A stretch of DNA of 34,844 nt from Candidatus Altarchaeum sp. (GTDB lineage Archaea; Altiarchaeota; Altiarchaeia; Altiarchaeales; Altiarchaeaceae): contig JAGTWP010000006.1 of assembly GCA_018260755.1 (NCBI GenBank), positions 1-34,844 of the forward strand, written 5' to 3'. The translations under genes were made by a program, and so were the position numbers. The notes under the pieces are model-generated. The model did not search any database. It was not told the DNA's origin and saw nothing but the letters and a program-made list of their open reading frames with translations. Shown piece after piece: positions 19,166-28,098 of the stretch (position 1 is the first letter of the stretch; each line of letters begins with the position of its first letter).

Positions 19166-19659
19166 CTCAAATAGTGCGAACATATTCCAAATTTATTCCC
19201 TCCGATATGCAGCGGACAGAATCCTTCCTTACCTTCACATTCAACAACACTTCCGACAACCAAAACCCTGTCATTAAATTCCTTTTCAAATTCCAGTTTA
19301 CACTCAATCCATCCCGCACATTCTTTTATCCTTGGCACATTAACCTTCCCGGACTTTTCGGCGGTTAGATTCGCATAAGAAATTTTATCGTTTCTTTCAT
19401 TTCCGGAATATTGTGCGCATTTCCATAAATTTGGCAAAATTTCTTCGGCAGGAATATTTACAACAAATTCCTTTGTTTCGCGAATATTTTTTAACGTTTT
19501 CCTAGTGTTCACCGATGAAAAACCGATTAAAGGCGGATTCTGGGATACAGGCATTATAAAACTATAAGGTGCCGCATCTGAATTTCCATTGCCATCAATC
19601 GTTGAAATTAATACAACCGGTCTTGGTGCCAACAATTTATAAAAATTTTGTATTTCCAT
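19156..19659 (-). CDS. Flavin reductase-like domain protein
   Basis: YKLLAPRPVVLISTIDGNGNSDAAPYSFIMPVSQNPPLIGF. Confidence 0.85.
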   Translation of the reverse strand: MEIQNFYKLLAPRPVVLISTIDGNGNSDAAPYSFIMPVSQNPPLIGFSSVNTRKTLKNIRETKEFVVNIPAEEILPNLWKCAQYSGNERNDKISYANLTAEKSGKVNVPRIKECAGWIECKLEFEKEFNDRVLVVGSVVECEGKEGFCPLHIGGNKFGICSHYLSIR

Positions 19660-19766
19660 TTTAAAAATTTATGAAATTTAAATATAAACTCATAAGTAAA
19701 TTAGGTTTTCAACAATTTATTAACGAGTTATGCGCTAAACATGTACCAAATAGTAAACAAGCATCC

Positions 19767-19828
19767 ATAACCGAACTGCAAATATATTCTACTCCACATA
19801 ACCGAACTACAAATATATTCTGCTCCAC
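19767..19828. repeat. 31-bp tandem repeat, two copies with start of a third
   Basis: ATAACCGAACTRCAAATATATTCTRCTCCAC at 19767 and 19798; ATAAC again at 19829. Confidence 0.85.
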
Positions 19829-19931
19829 ATAACGAACGGAAGAATTAAAGCATAAATAAAACATAAAACCAATATATCTGAAAGCAAATACCAAAGCAGT
19901 TGTCTGGCCTGTAACACATATTGAATGTGCC

Positions 19932-20138
19932 TTATTTTATGGAAAAATAGCAAAACATCAGTCCAATAGCGAGTAAAGGTGCATTAAAGAAATACAAAAC
20001 AATTGTTCCCGTTAAATAAGAAATTAGGATAAGTATGTAAGGAATGACTCTATCCTCTTTGTGTGGTAAATCGTATTCTGTGTTTTCATTCTTTCGCTTC
20101 TTTAATTCAACGGCTATTATTATAAATACAACAGGCAA
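19932..20138 (-). CDS. Small multi-TM hypothetical protein
   Basis: ORF of 68 aa with two hydrophobic segments. Confidence 0.35.
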   Translation of the reverse strand: MPVVFIIIAVELKKRKNENTEYDLPHKEDRVIPYILILISYLTGTIVLYFFNAPLLAIGLMFCYFSIK

Positions 20139-20335
20139 AATAGTCCCAAAAAGAAGGTATATAAATTCTATTGCTGCAAAATGAGTTAAATTTCAGAAAA
20201 ACAAAATTTAACTTCATTCATTTTATCTGTTGTTAGAGAATAGAGAGAAAATAGATGAAAATTTATATTCCAAATTTAAATTTTTATTATAAAGCATAAT
20301 TGTTTACCTAAATATTTTACAAAAATTATAACTTT

Positions 20336-20406
20336 GCGCTTGTAGTCTAGTGGTAGTACTTCGGCCTTCCAAGCCGAAAACCCGGGTCCGAATCCCGGCG
20401 AGCGCA
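20336..20406 (+). tRNA. tRNA-Gly(UCC)
   Basis: Cloverleaf: acceptor GCGCTTG/CGAGCGC, anticodon loop CTTCCAA, T loop GGGTCCGAATCCC. Confidence 0.93.
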
Positions 20407-20407
20407 T

Positions 20408-20953
20408 TTAATCCTTAAATTTTGAAATTTCTTCTTTAACAACCCTGACAATCTCATCAATATCCGGAAATTTAACCTTATTTTCTTTAAATTTCACATT
20501 TTCAATAAACCTTATTCCGTTCCTCTTTAATTTTTCAACATTTTCAGCAACAAAAGGATTTTGATACATACTTATGTGCATTGCAGGAACGATAATAATT
20601 TTCTTTTTGCTTCCTAATGCAGTTGTTGCGAATGTTGTTACGGGAGTGTCATCTATTCCAGATGCTATTTTTGAAATAGTGTTTGCCGTACACGGACATA
20701 TCAGCAAAAGCTCGGCAATCCCCTGCACGCCGCAAAAATAAACATGTTCAACGGAACCGGAAATTTTGTCTGTAACATTATGTTCGCTTGCCCATTCCAA
20801 TGCATCTTTACCAATGATTTTTTTTGCATTTTTACTCATCACCACATACACATCAAAATTCTGTCTTTTCAATTCCCTTATTAACTTCACATCTTCAACA
20901 GCGGCAACACTTCCGCATACTCCTATAACAATTACAGATTTCTCGGTATCCAT
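20408..20953 (-). CDS. Archaeal flavoprotein (CoaC/Dfp-like fold)
   Basis: VIVIGVCGSVAAVEDVKLIRELKR...LLICPCTANTISKIASGIDDTPVTT. Confidence 0.8.
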   Translation of the reverse strand: MDTEKSVIVIGVCGSVAAVEDVKLIRELKRQNFDVYVVMSKNAKKIIGKDALEWASEHNVTDKISGSVEHVYFCGVQGIAELLLICPCTANTISKIASGIDDTPVTTFATTALGSKKKIIIVPAMHISMYQNPFVAENVEKLKRNGIRFIENVKFKENKVKFPDIDEIVRVVKEEISKFKD

Positions 20954-21069
20954 ATTGTTCTTTATTAAATTTCACAAAAAGAACTAAATTTTTACAACAC
21001 ACAAAAAAATAAAAAATAAAACAAAAATTTAAAAAATTTATCCCTGTATATTTTCGGGAATATAATTTA

Positions 21070-21459
21070 TCATTGCTTCTGGACTATTTTTCTTTTTCCG
21101 ACAGCGCTAATATATGAGACCTCTGTATTTGCTTGTACTTCTATATCTGTTGGCTTTGTAACCTCAAAAACCTCAAAGGTCTTCATATCCATCAACTGAA
21201 GAGTATCTTTTGTAGCATTTAAAACCTGTGCGGTATTTTTATCCACAATAGGTACTTCAACCTTGTGACTTGCAGGGACAATAAATGATCTTCTTCTGTC
21301 ATCAAATATACCTATTCCTTCAACCCTGTATTTTGCTTCCCCGTGTTTTCCCGGTTTTGAATGGTCAATTGCTATAACCTTGCACGCTTCGTTATCTATC
21401 AAAACATACCTATTAATTTTCAGATTTCTTGCTTCTTCATAATCTATCTCGCTGCTCAT
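21070..21459 (-). CDS. Translation factor eIF5A/aIF5A
   Basis: CKVIAIDHSKPGKHGEAKYRVEGIGIFDDRRR hypusination-site region. Confidence 0.93.
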   Translation of the reverse strand: MSSEIDYEEARNLKINRYVLIDNEACKVIAIDHSKPGKHGEAKYRVEGIGIFDDRRRSFIVPASHKVEVPIVDKNTAQVLNATKDTLQLMDMKTFEVFEVTKPTDIEVQANTEVSYISAVGKRKIVQKQ

Positions 21460-21497
21460 TTTAAAAATTTACAAAAATTAAAATTAAAAATTTTAAA

Positions 21498-21650
21498 TTA
21501 AAACATACTTGAGGTTTTCCAGTTTTTATGTGACTGCGGACTATATCGGACCTTCTTTGTTTTCAAAAATACCCATACAGGCGCTCTTGTTCTGGAATTG
21601 CTTCGTTCATTCAAAATTCGCTTTATAGACGATGTTTTTCTGCTTGCCAT
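21498..21650 (-). CDS. rpl39e: Ribosomal protein eL39
   Basis: Not in ORF track (50 aa); translated by hand MASRKTSSIKRILNERSNSRTRAPVWVFLKTKKVRYSPQSHKNWKTSSMF*. Confidence 0.8.
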   Translation of the reverse strand: MASRKTSSIKRILNERSNSRTRAPVWVFLKTKKVRYSPQSHKNWKTSSMF

Positions 21651-21770
21651 TTTAAAAATTTTACTTTTTTTATTATTTTTTATTATATTTTATTTTTTAA
21701 TTGTATTTTACTTATATAAAATTTAGTTTAGGAATTAAAATTTTAACATTATATTTTACATTATATATTT

Positions 21771-21826
21771 GTTCCCATATTTTTTGTTCCCATATTTGTT
21801 CCCATATTTTTTGTTCCCATATTTTT
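21771..21826. repeat. GTTCCCATATTT tandem repeat (27-bp period x2)
   Basis: GTTCCCATAT at 21771, 21786, 21798, 21813. Confidence 0.9.
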
Positions 21827-21836
21827 TTATATCCTT

Positions 21837-23066
21837 TCAAATAATTTTTTGCCTCTGATAATTATCTTTAAATTTCTCATAAATTTTATTCATAACCTCT
21901 TTTGCACCGCTTATGTCCTTTCTTTTTTCATACAATTCATAAACCTCGTCATTATATTTGGGAAAATAACTCCTGATTACATCTCTGATATTGACATCTT
22001 TAAACGAAATTTCCGTATTTCTTTCTGTTTCGCTTATTTCTTTCGAATTAATCTCTTTCTGGACAAACAACACCTTTCCGTCTGTTGCTCTTGCTATTTT
22101 TTCATTTATTAATGAATTACCTATTTTTATATCATCTTCTATTTCCAAATAAACCCAGGGTAATTTTCCGTCAACAACACTTTTTTCTAGTTCATCAGTT
22201 AATTTTTTTAACTTGGAATCAATTGCAGAAGATAGTATTCTGTCCTTTCCTTGTAGAGATATAAATTTTCTGGATAGCTGAATTGTAATGGGCTTATATT
22301 CCTTGCTTTCCGTATCTACTATGATGATACCTGCTTCGTTATGCATTTGTTTAACTACCTCGCTTACACTTCCTATTTCAATAGATCCGGGTAAAATTAC
22401 CGTTGGTTTTTTGTTGGGTTTTATATAATGCTCCAATTTCAAAGAAATATTTCTCAAATGAAGATGTCCAACAAAAACAAAATCAAAAACATTTGGAATA
22501 TCACTTTGTGAAATTTCTTCCTCTGCTGGTGAAAATTCTTTCAACCCCTGATGTAAAAGCAGAATATTAAAATTTTTCCCTGAATTAGCATCTAACGACA
22601 TAGACGATGCGATATTGTTTAATGCTTTGACTAATGATTGTCTCTTCTCCGGAGGATGATATTCAACACCGCAAATATGGACATCGTTGTTGTTCTCATT
22701 AAATTTAAATACAGGATTTTGTTCGGAAAGTTCAATAACATTTTTGTTTATATTTTTATTCGTCTTTGGAAGTTCTATCGGACACATTCTCGTTTTTATT
22801 GAGGGAATATCGTGATTTCCGGCAATTAATATGACTTTTATGTTGTTCTTTGCAAAATTTTCAAATACATTCATGGCAACCGAAATTGCTTTAACAGGAG
22901 GATGAGAGGAATCAAATAAGTCCCCTAAAAAACAGACAATACCTGCTTTTTCATCTATCACTCGTTCACAAATTCTTAAAAATAAGTCATATATGTCGCC
23001 TTCTCTTTCAGACAGTCCTTTTTGGGCTTTTCCTAAATGGACATCACCAACTATTGCAATTTTCAT
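21837..23066 (-). CDS. Mre11/SbcD-like exonuclease
   Basis: IVGDVHLGKA, CFLGDLFDSSHPP, LIAGNHDIPS, VFVGHLHLRN metallophosphoesterase motifs. Confidence 0.88.
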   Translation of the reverse strand: MKIAIVGDVHLGKAQKGLSEREGDIYDLFLRICERVIDEKAGIVCFLGDLFDSSHPPVKAISVAMNVFENFAKNNIKVILIAGNHDIPSIKTRMCPIELPKTNKNINKNVIELSEQNPVFKFNENNNDVHICGVEYHPPEKRQSLVKALNNIASSMSLDANSGKNFNILLLHQGLKEFSPAEEEISQSDIPNVFDFVFVGHLHLRNISLKLEHYIKPNKKPTVILPGSIEIGSVSEVVKQMHNEAGIIIVDTESKEYKPITIQLSRKFISLQGKDRILSSAIDSKLKKLTDELEKSVVDGKLPWVYLEIEDDIKIGNSLINEKIARATDGKVLFVQKEINSKEISETERNTEISFKDVNIRDVIRSYFPKYNDEVYELYEKRKDISGAKEVMNKIYEKFKDNYQRQKII

Positions 23067-23097
23067 ATTTTAAGAGTTATCTGCCTTTTGTTTATCT

Positions 23098-23688
23098 TTA
23101 TTTCATATTTATCTTATCATCTTTTGATGTTTGTTCTGAAGTTAGACCTTTAATATTTTGAATCGTATTTTGTATTTCTTCTTCTATGTTTGTGTTATCT
23201 CCAAATGATTGTTTCAGGTTATTTATCCATTCGCAAAAAGGTGTATCATCTGTTATCAAAGCATAAACACTATTTCCAATGGCAACCCTTGCTATTCTCA
23301 AATCTTCTTTATTACTTTTAGAAAAAATTTTATTACTATTAAAATCTTCTTCAATACACTCTGGCAATGGTTTAGCATCCTTTTTCTTATTTATTATGCT
23401 CCTATTTGAATCAGAAAGAATGTTCTTTATATATCTGATTATATGAATATCTCCACTTTCTATTTCTTTACTTTTCTTTTCTATACTTTTCCTTTCTTTT
23501 ATTCTCTTTCCATATCTTTTCCAAAGAAATTTATCACAAACAATTTTATGATGCATCTTATAAATTAGAACTATAAGGTTTGAGCATGTTTTATCATGGT
23601 GCCTCTCCTTGTTTCTTAATTCAATTGCATTACAAATAATATTTTCATCAAGAACTAATTTTTGTGCCATTTTATTTATCTTCCTCAT
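23098..23688 (-). CDS. PIN-like domain protein (candidate nuclease/toxin)
   Basis: KLVLDENIICNAIELR ... EDLRIARVAIGNSVYALITDDTPF acidic layout resembles PIN; overlaps ATPase gene by 17 nt. Confidence 0.5.
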   Translation of the reverse strand: MRKINKMAQKLVLDENIICNAIELRNKERHHDKTCSNLIVLIYKMHHKIVCDKFLWKRYGKRIKERKSIEKKSKEIESGDIHIIRYIKNILSDSNRSIINKKKDAKPLPECIEEDFNSNKIFSKSNKEDLRIARVAIGNSVYALITDDTPFCEWINNLKQSFGDNTNIEEEIQNTIQNIKGLTSEQTSKDDKINMK

Positions 23689-25093
23689 CGGGTTCGCTTA
23701 AAAATTCAGATAATCCTTCAATCTCTGCCTCAAAAAATCCGGGAAGCCCTCCTTTAACCTGGCCAAACTCATTAATTTCTAATTTCTTAACTTCTGCCTT
23801 TCTGTTTTTATTTTCAAAATAATATATTACTAATTCATCATTCTTTAACTCTTTTTTAGCAACCATATTTAAAAGTCCAAAAACAATATGTTCAGAATGT
23901 GTTGTTATAACAAGTTGTTTTTCCTGTTGCTTTGCAATGTTGGCAAATAATTTTGATAATTGATATTGTGCCTTTGGATGCAAATGATTTTCGGGTTCTT
24001 CAATACAGATAGTATCATTTTGCTTTGCAAGAAAAATCGGAAGATAAGTAAATAACATTTGGTGCGCTCCCAATCCCTCAAATAAAAATGGAATATTCTT
24101 TTCTTTTGACATCAGCTTAACCTCATCTTTTGTTTTTCCCAATTCCGCAAAAAATCTGACATCAATAACATCCTTTATCTTTTCGTAAATTTCATCTTCA
24201 CATAATCTGTTGTAGATAAAAAAATTGGCGACACTTTGCGCCCTTAAACCGATATTTACGTTATCGAAATTTAACTCAGTTGTTTTCTTGTCCATAGTTT
24301 TATAAGTTAAAGTTTCTAATCCTCTTATAGGATAAACGAAACCTGCGGACTTTATCAACCGCTCCGGAGAAAATAAAAGAACTGTAATAAATTCTTCCAT
24401 TGGATCGCTGGATATTCCTTCTAACAACCTGTCATATAGTTGCCAGTTTTCCGTTATATGCTTACGACGAGCATTTAGTTCCATAATTTCTTTTTCAGCG
24501 AATATATCTTTTGCTTCAATAAAAATATCGTTTGCTTTCAATTTATGTTCAATTTTTTTACCTTCAACGGTTTTTCTAATGTCATTTGTCCATTCAATAA
24601 CTTCTTTAAATTTTTTCTCCTCAAAAAGTTTATTACTATTTGAAAAATGGATTTTATGAGATAATAAGGAAAGTTTTTTATCCTGAAGAATATATGTTGA
24701 AAAAATCTCAACCTTGTCATTAGAGACAAATTTTTTGGCAGTTTCAAGTCCTGAGCGTGAAAGGAAATCCTTAAGAAATATTGTTCCTGAAATCTTTATT
24801 TCAAATGATTTTTCTCCCTGATAAATAAGAGCATCAAGGCCATCTTCAACATCAATAAATTTATCTTTAGCAGAACGCTCACTATCTACAACATGTAACT
24901 TTTCTTTTTTCAAAAAAATTTCTTTTTTCAAAAGTTGCACAGCATGGAACACACTTGACTTCCCGCTGTTATTCGGCCCTATAAATACATTGATTTTTCT
25001 AAAATCAATTGTTGTGTCTTTATGAAGTTTAAAATTCCTTAAATTTAAGGTATTGATCATTTTAAAAATTTTAAAATAAAATATATTGAACAA
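23672..25093 (-). CDS. AAA/OLD-like ATPase (ABC-type head)
   Basis: Walker A FIGPNNSGKSSVFH; Walker B TICIEEPENHLHPKAQ; VITTHSEHIVFGLL. Likely true start ATG at 25060. Confidence 0.85.
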   Translation of the reverse strand: MFNIFYFKIFKMINTLNLRNFKLHKDTTIDFRKINVFIGPNNSGKSSVFHAVQLLKKEIFLKKEKLHVVDSERSAKDKFIDVEDGLDALIYQGEKSFEIKISGTIFLKDFLSRSGLETAKKFVSNDKVEIFSTYILQDKKLSLLSHKIHFSNSNKLFEEKKFKEVIEWTNDIRKTVEGKKIEHKLKANDIFIEAKDIFAEKEIMELNARRKHITENWQLYDRLLEGISSDPMEEFITVLLFSPERLIKSAGFVYPIRGLETLTYKTMDKKTTELNFDNVNIGLRAQSVANFFIYNRLCEDEIYEKIKDVIDVRFFAELGKTKDEVKLMSKEKNIPFLFEGLGAHQMLFTYLPIFLAKQNDTICIEEPENHLHPKAQYQLSKLFANIAKQQEKQLVITTHSEHIVFGLLNMVAKKELKNDELVIYYFENKNRKAEVKKLEINEFGQVKGGLPGFFEAEIEGLSEFLSEPDEEDK

Positions 25094-25445
25094 TTACGAT
25101 TTTTGTTTAATCATAAATTAGTGATACTTTAAATTGGAGAAGTATAATCTCCAGACACCTGTTGTGTCTATTAGAACTGCCATTATTTATTTATTCATTT
25201 ATTCATAATATTCTTACTACTATTTTTGTCTTTTTTGATATATTATTGGTATTTCAAGGTATTTCAACATATATGAAAAGGCAAACTTTGGACTATTTTT
25301 AAAGTTAAAATTTATGTGTATATGTTGTTATAGTGTATAAGAGGTCAAAATTTTAGTTTTCTTACAATCTGTCAATGTAATTATAAATTATATGCATACA
25401 AATTAAATTTTTAATACTATTAAAATGCATTAATTTAGCATTAAT

Positions 25446-27143
25446 CTACATCCTTTCAATCGTTTTAATCCCAAGTAAATTTAATCCATTTTTTAAAACA
25501 AATTTCACCAAAACAACCAGCAACAATCTTCGCTTCTTAACATCTTCCTCTGCGTTCAGCACGGGACATTTATCATAAAATTTGCTGAATAATGTTGCCA
25601 GATTGTAAATATAAGATGCGAGCAAATTTGGCCTGAATTCATTTCCTGCTTTTTCAGCAATATCGTAAAATTTAATTAAATTTCTAGCTAAATTTAACTC
25701 CGCATCATCAACATTTTGATATGAAATGCAGAGATTTTTGATTCCTTTCTCACTTATATTGCTCTTTTCAATGAGTCTACATATCCTTGCATAAGCGTAC
25801 TGGATATAACACGCCGTTTCACCTTCAAAATTTAACGCATCCTCTAATTTAAAATTTATCTGCTTTTGTGGGTCTATTTTAAGTATCGCATATTTTACGG
25901 CACCGATTCCGATATCTTTATAGCCCTCTGTTGCAAAGTTTTTTTCAAGCATTATGTTTTTTGCTTTTTCTATTGCATCGCTTATTAATTCATCTATCGT
26001 AATAATGTTTCCCTTCCTTGTTGAAAATTTCTTTCCCTCAAAATTTACAAATGAAAAGAATATTGCACTCATACTTATATTAGTAACATTAAATTTTTTC
26101 TCCAAAATTGTTTTTAACTCCAAAAATTCCTGCTTATGGTCTTCGCCAAGCACATTTAAAATTTTGCCACTGCCAAATTTATTTATTAAATTTATTTTAT
26201 ACAGATGATAAGCGATATCTCTTGCTAAATATACTGATGTTCCGTTGCTTCTCGCAATTATGATTTTTCCCTTTTCTCTTTTAATTCCGTATTCCTCTAA
26301 ATTTATTTCTGCTGGCTCATTATCTTTTCTGTCGGGACATAGGTGGTTTATAACTTCATTCACTTTCTTGTTTTCAACAAATTCGCTTTCATAGTCAAAT
26401 TTGTCAAATTTAATATCCAAATTTTCCAGTGCCTGTTTTTGTCCGTCAAGGCAAAATTTTGCCGTTTCTTTCATTAAATTTATCGGAGCTTTGTCTCCGG
26501 ATTCTGCTTTTTTTATTATCTCATCAACCTGATTTTTGAATTCCACATCGGTTTCGTAATATTCATTTCCAGCAATATAATATGGCAAAATTTCATAGTC
26601 ATTCCTGACAAAATTTTTGATGAAGTCAGACAAGTCCGCTAACTCTTTCTTTAAATTTTTCTGTCGTGCCAGTGCAATTATCGCAATCTGTTTTCCCATA
26701 TCATTCACATAATAATGTATTTCGGTTTCATAATTGCAAAATTTTAAAGTCCTACCTATACAATCGCCGATTATTGCATTCCTTATTCTTCCGATGTGAA
26801 TGGGTCCCGACGGATTTACAGAGGTGTGCTCCAAAATGATTTTTTCATCCCGCGTGTTAAATTTAAAATCAAAAATTTTTGGCAAATTTTCGCCGTAAAA
26901 TTTATCTGTCAGGTAAAAATTTAAATAACCGTTAAGGGCTTTAACTTCAACATCGTCGGCTAAATTTTTGGAAATTTGAGCTGCGATCTCTTCTGCAATG
27001 ACTGTTGGGTTTCTTTTTTCTTTTTTTGCAAGCTTAAATGCGAGCGTTGAAGTGAAGTCGCAGTGTTCTGAAAATTCAATTGACGCGTTTTCGTCAAATT
27101 TTCTCAATTCTGATAAAATTTTGGTTTTAATGTTTGAGAGCAT
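25446..27143 (-). CDS. argS: Arginyl-tRNA synthetase
   Basis: HTSVNPSGPIHIGRIRNAIIGD, FSTRKGNIITIDELI, C-terminal DALR domain. Confidence 0.95.
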   Translation of the reverse strand: MLSNIKTKILSELRKFDENASIEFSEHCDFTSTLAFKLAKKEKRNPTVIAEEIAAQISKNLADDVEVKALNGYLNFYLTDKFYGENLPKIFDFKFNTRDEKIILEHTSVNPSGPIHIGRIRNAIIGDCIGRTLKFCNYETEIHYYVNDMGKQIAIIALARQKNLKKELADLSDFIKNFVRNDYEILPYYIAGNEYYETDVEFKNQVDEIIKKAESGDKAPINLMKETAKFCLDGQKQALENLDIKFDKFDYESEFVENKKVNEVINHLCPDRKDNEPAEINLEEYGIKREKGKIIIARSNGTSVYLARDIAYHLYKINLINKFGSGKILNVLGEDHKQEFLELKTILEKKFNVTNISMSAIFFSFVNFEGKKFSTRKGNIITIDELISDAIEKAKNIMLEKNFATEGYKDIGIGAVKYAILKIDPQKQINFKLEDALNFEGETACYIQYAYARICRLIEKSNISEKGIKNLCISYQNVDDAELNLARNLIKFYDIAEKAGNEFRPNLLASYIYNLATLFSKFYDKCPVLNAEEDVKKRRLLLVVLVKFVLKNGLNLLGIKTIERM

Positions 27144-27280
27144 TTTAAAAATCTTGTAGATTTTTTAAAGATTAAAAACTCATAGTTTTCGGTATTTTAT
27201 AAACATTTAAATTAGGATTTCATTTAAAATTTATCTTAAAATTCCTAATTTTAATAACAATTTGAAAATTTTTATTTTTT

Positions 27281-27320
27281 TCTCGTTTCACTCGGAAATT
27301 TCAAAAACCTTCTGGTTTTT
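27281..27320 (-). repeat. Two-part hairpin module copy (minus strand)
   Basis: AAAAACC-AGAA-GGTTTTT then (TGAAATTT) CC GA GT GAA AC GA GA. Confidence 0.65.
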
Positions 27321-27325
27321 AAAAT

Positions 27326-27397
27326 GCCTCAGTAGCTCAGTGGTAGAGCGACTGCCTCGTAAGTAGTAGGTCAAGGGTTCAATTCCCTCCTGGGGCT
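27326..27397 (+). tRNA. tRNA-Thr(CGU)
   Basis: Anticodon loop CTCGTAA, T arm GGGTTCAATTCCC, acceptor GCCTCAG/CTGGGGC. Confidence 0.92.
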
Positions 27398-27403
27398 TTA
27401 AAA

Positions 27404-28093
27404 ATGAAAATAAAAGCAGTAATTTTTGACATGGATGGAGTAATTGTAGATAGCGAGAGATATTTTCCGGTTTTAGAAAGAGAATGGTTTTCTTCATTAA
27501 TCGGAAAATACAATCATTCTGTTCGTGTATCTCCGGGACAAACCTGGAAATGGACAGAAAAAGACGAAGCAAATATTACCGGAAGAAGTGCAAGCGACAT
27601 ATACCTTGTGTTAAAGGAGCAATACGGCTTAAAGATTGCTCAAAATTTATTCCTAAAACAATACGACGAAATAGCAAAAGATGTCTATGAAAATAAATGT
27701 GAGCTTACACGAAATTTTCTCAATGTGGCAGACAATTTGAGAGAGAAAAATTTAAAAATTGCATTGGTTTCTTCATCTCCGTATTCATGGATAGAAATGA
27801 TGCTTAAACGATTTGGAATAAGGGATAAATTTGATGTTGTTATAAGTGCAGACGAACTTAACGGCAAAGGAAAACCATCTCCTGCTATATATCTGCATTC
27901 AGCAAAAATTTTAAATTTAAATCCGGAGAATTGCATCGTTATAGAAGATTCAAAAAACGGAATTGCTTCTGCAAAAAATGCAAATATGTTTTGTATCGGA
28001 TTTAGAAACGGGATTAATGAAAATCAGGATTTAAGTAAGGCAGATAAGGTAATTTACGATTTGAGTGAAATTTTGTCAATGGATATTTTTTAA
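27404..28093 (+). CDS. HAD-superfamily hydrolase (beta-PGM-like)
   Basis: VIFDMDGVIVDSE, VSSSPYSW, PSPAIYLHSAK, IEDSKNGIASA. Confidence 0.9.
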   Translation: MKIKAVIFDMDGVIVDSERYFPVLEREWFSSLIGKYNHSVRVSPGQTWKWTEKDEANITGRSASDIYLVLKEQYGLKIAQNLFLKQYDEIAKDVYENKCELTRNFLNVADNLREKNLKIALVSSSPYSWIEMMLKRFGIRDKFDVVISADELNGKGKPSPAIYLHSAKILNLNPENCIVIEDSKNGIASAKNANMFCIGFRNGINENQDLSKADKVIYDLSEILSMDIF

Positions 28094-28098
28094 TTAAC

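Noticed and set aside
20170-20225. Inverted repeat ATGAGTTAAATTT...AAATTTAACTTCAT
   Set aside because: Imperfect, AT-rich and single copy; does not match the MITE or hairpin-module families.
25140-25180. Small hairpin AGACACCTGTTGTGTCT upstream of the ATPase gene
   Set aside because: Short and single copy in this window, lacks the GA trailer; not enough to call an operator or mobile element.
27288-27572. 94-aa minus ORF
   Set aside because: Runs through tRNA-Thr and antisense to the HAD gene.
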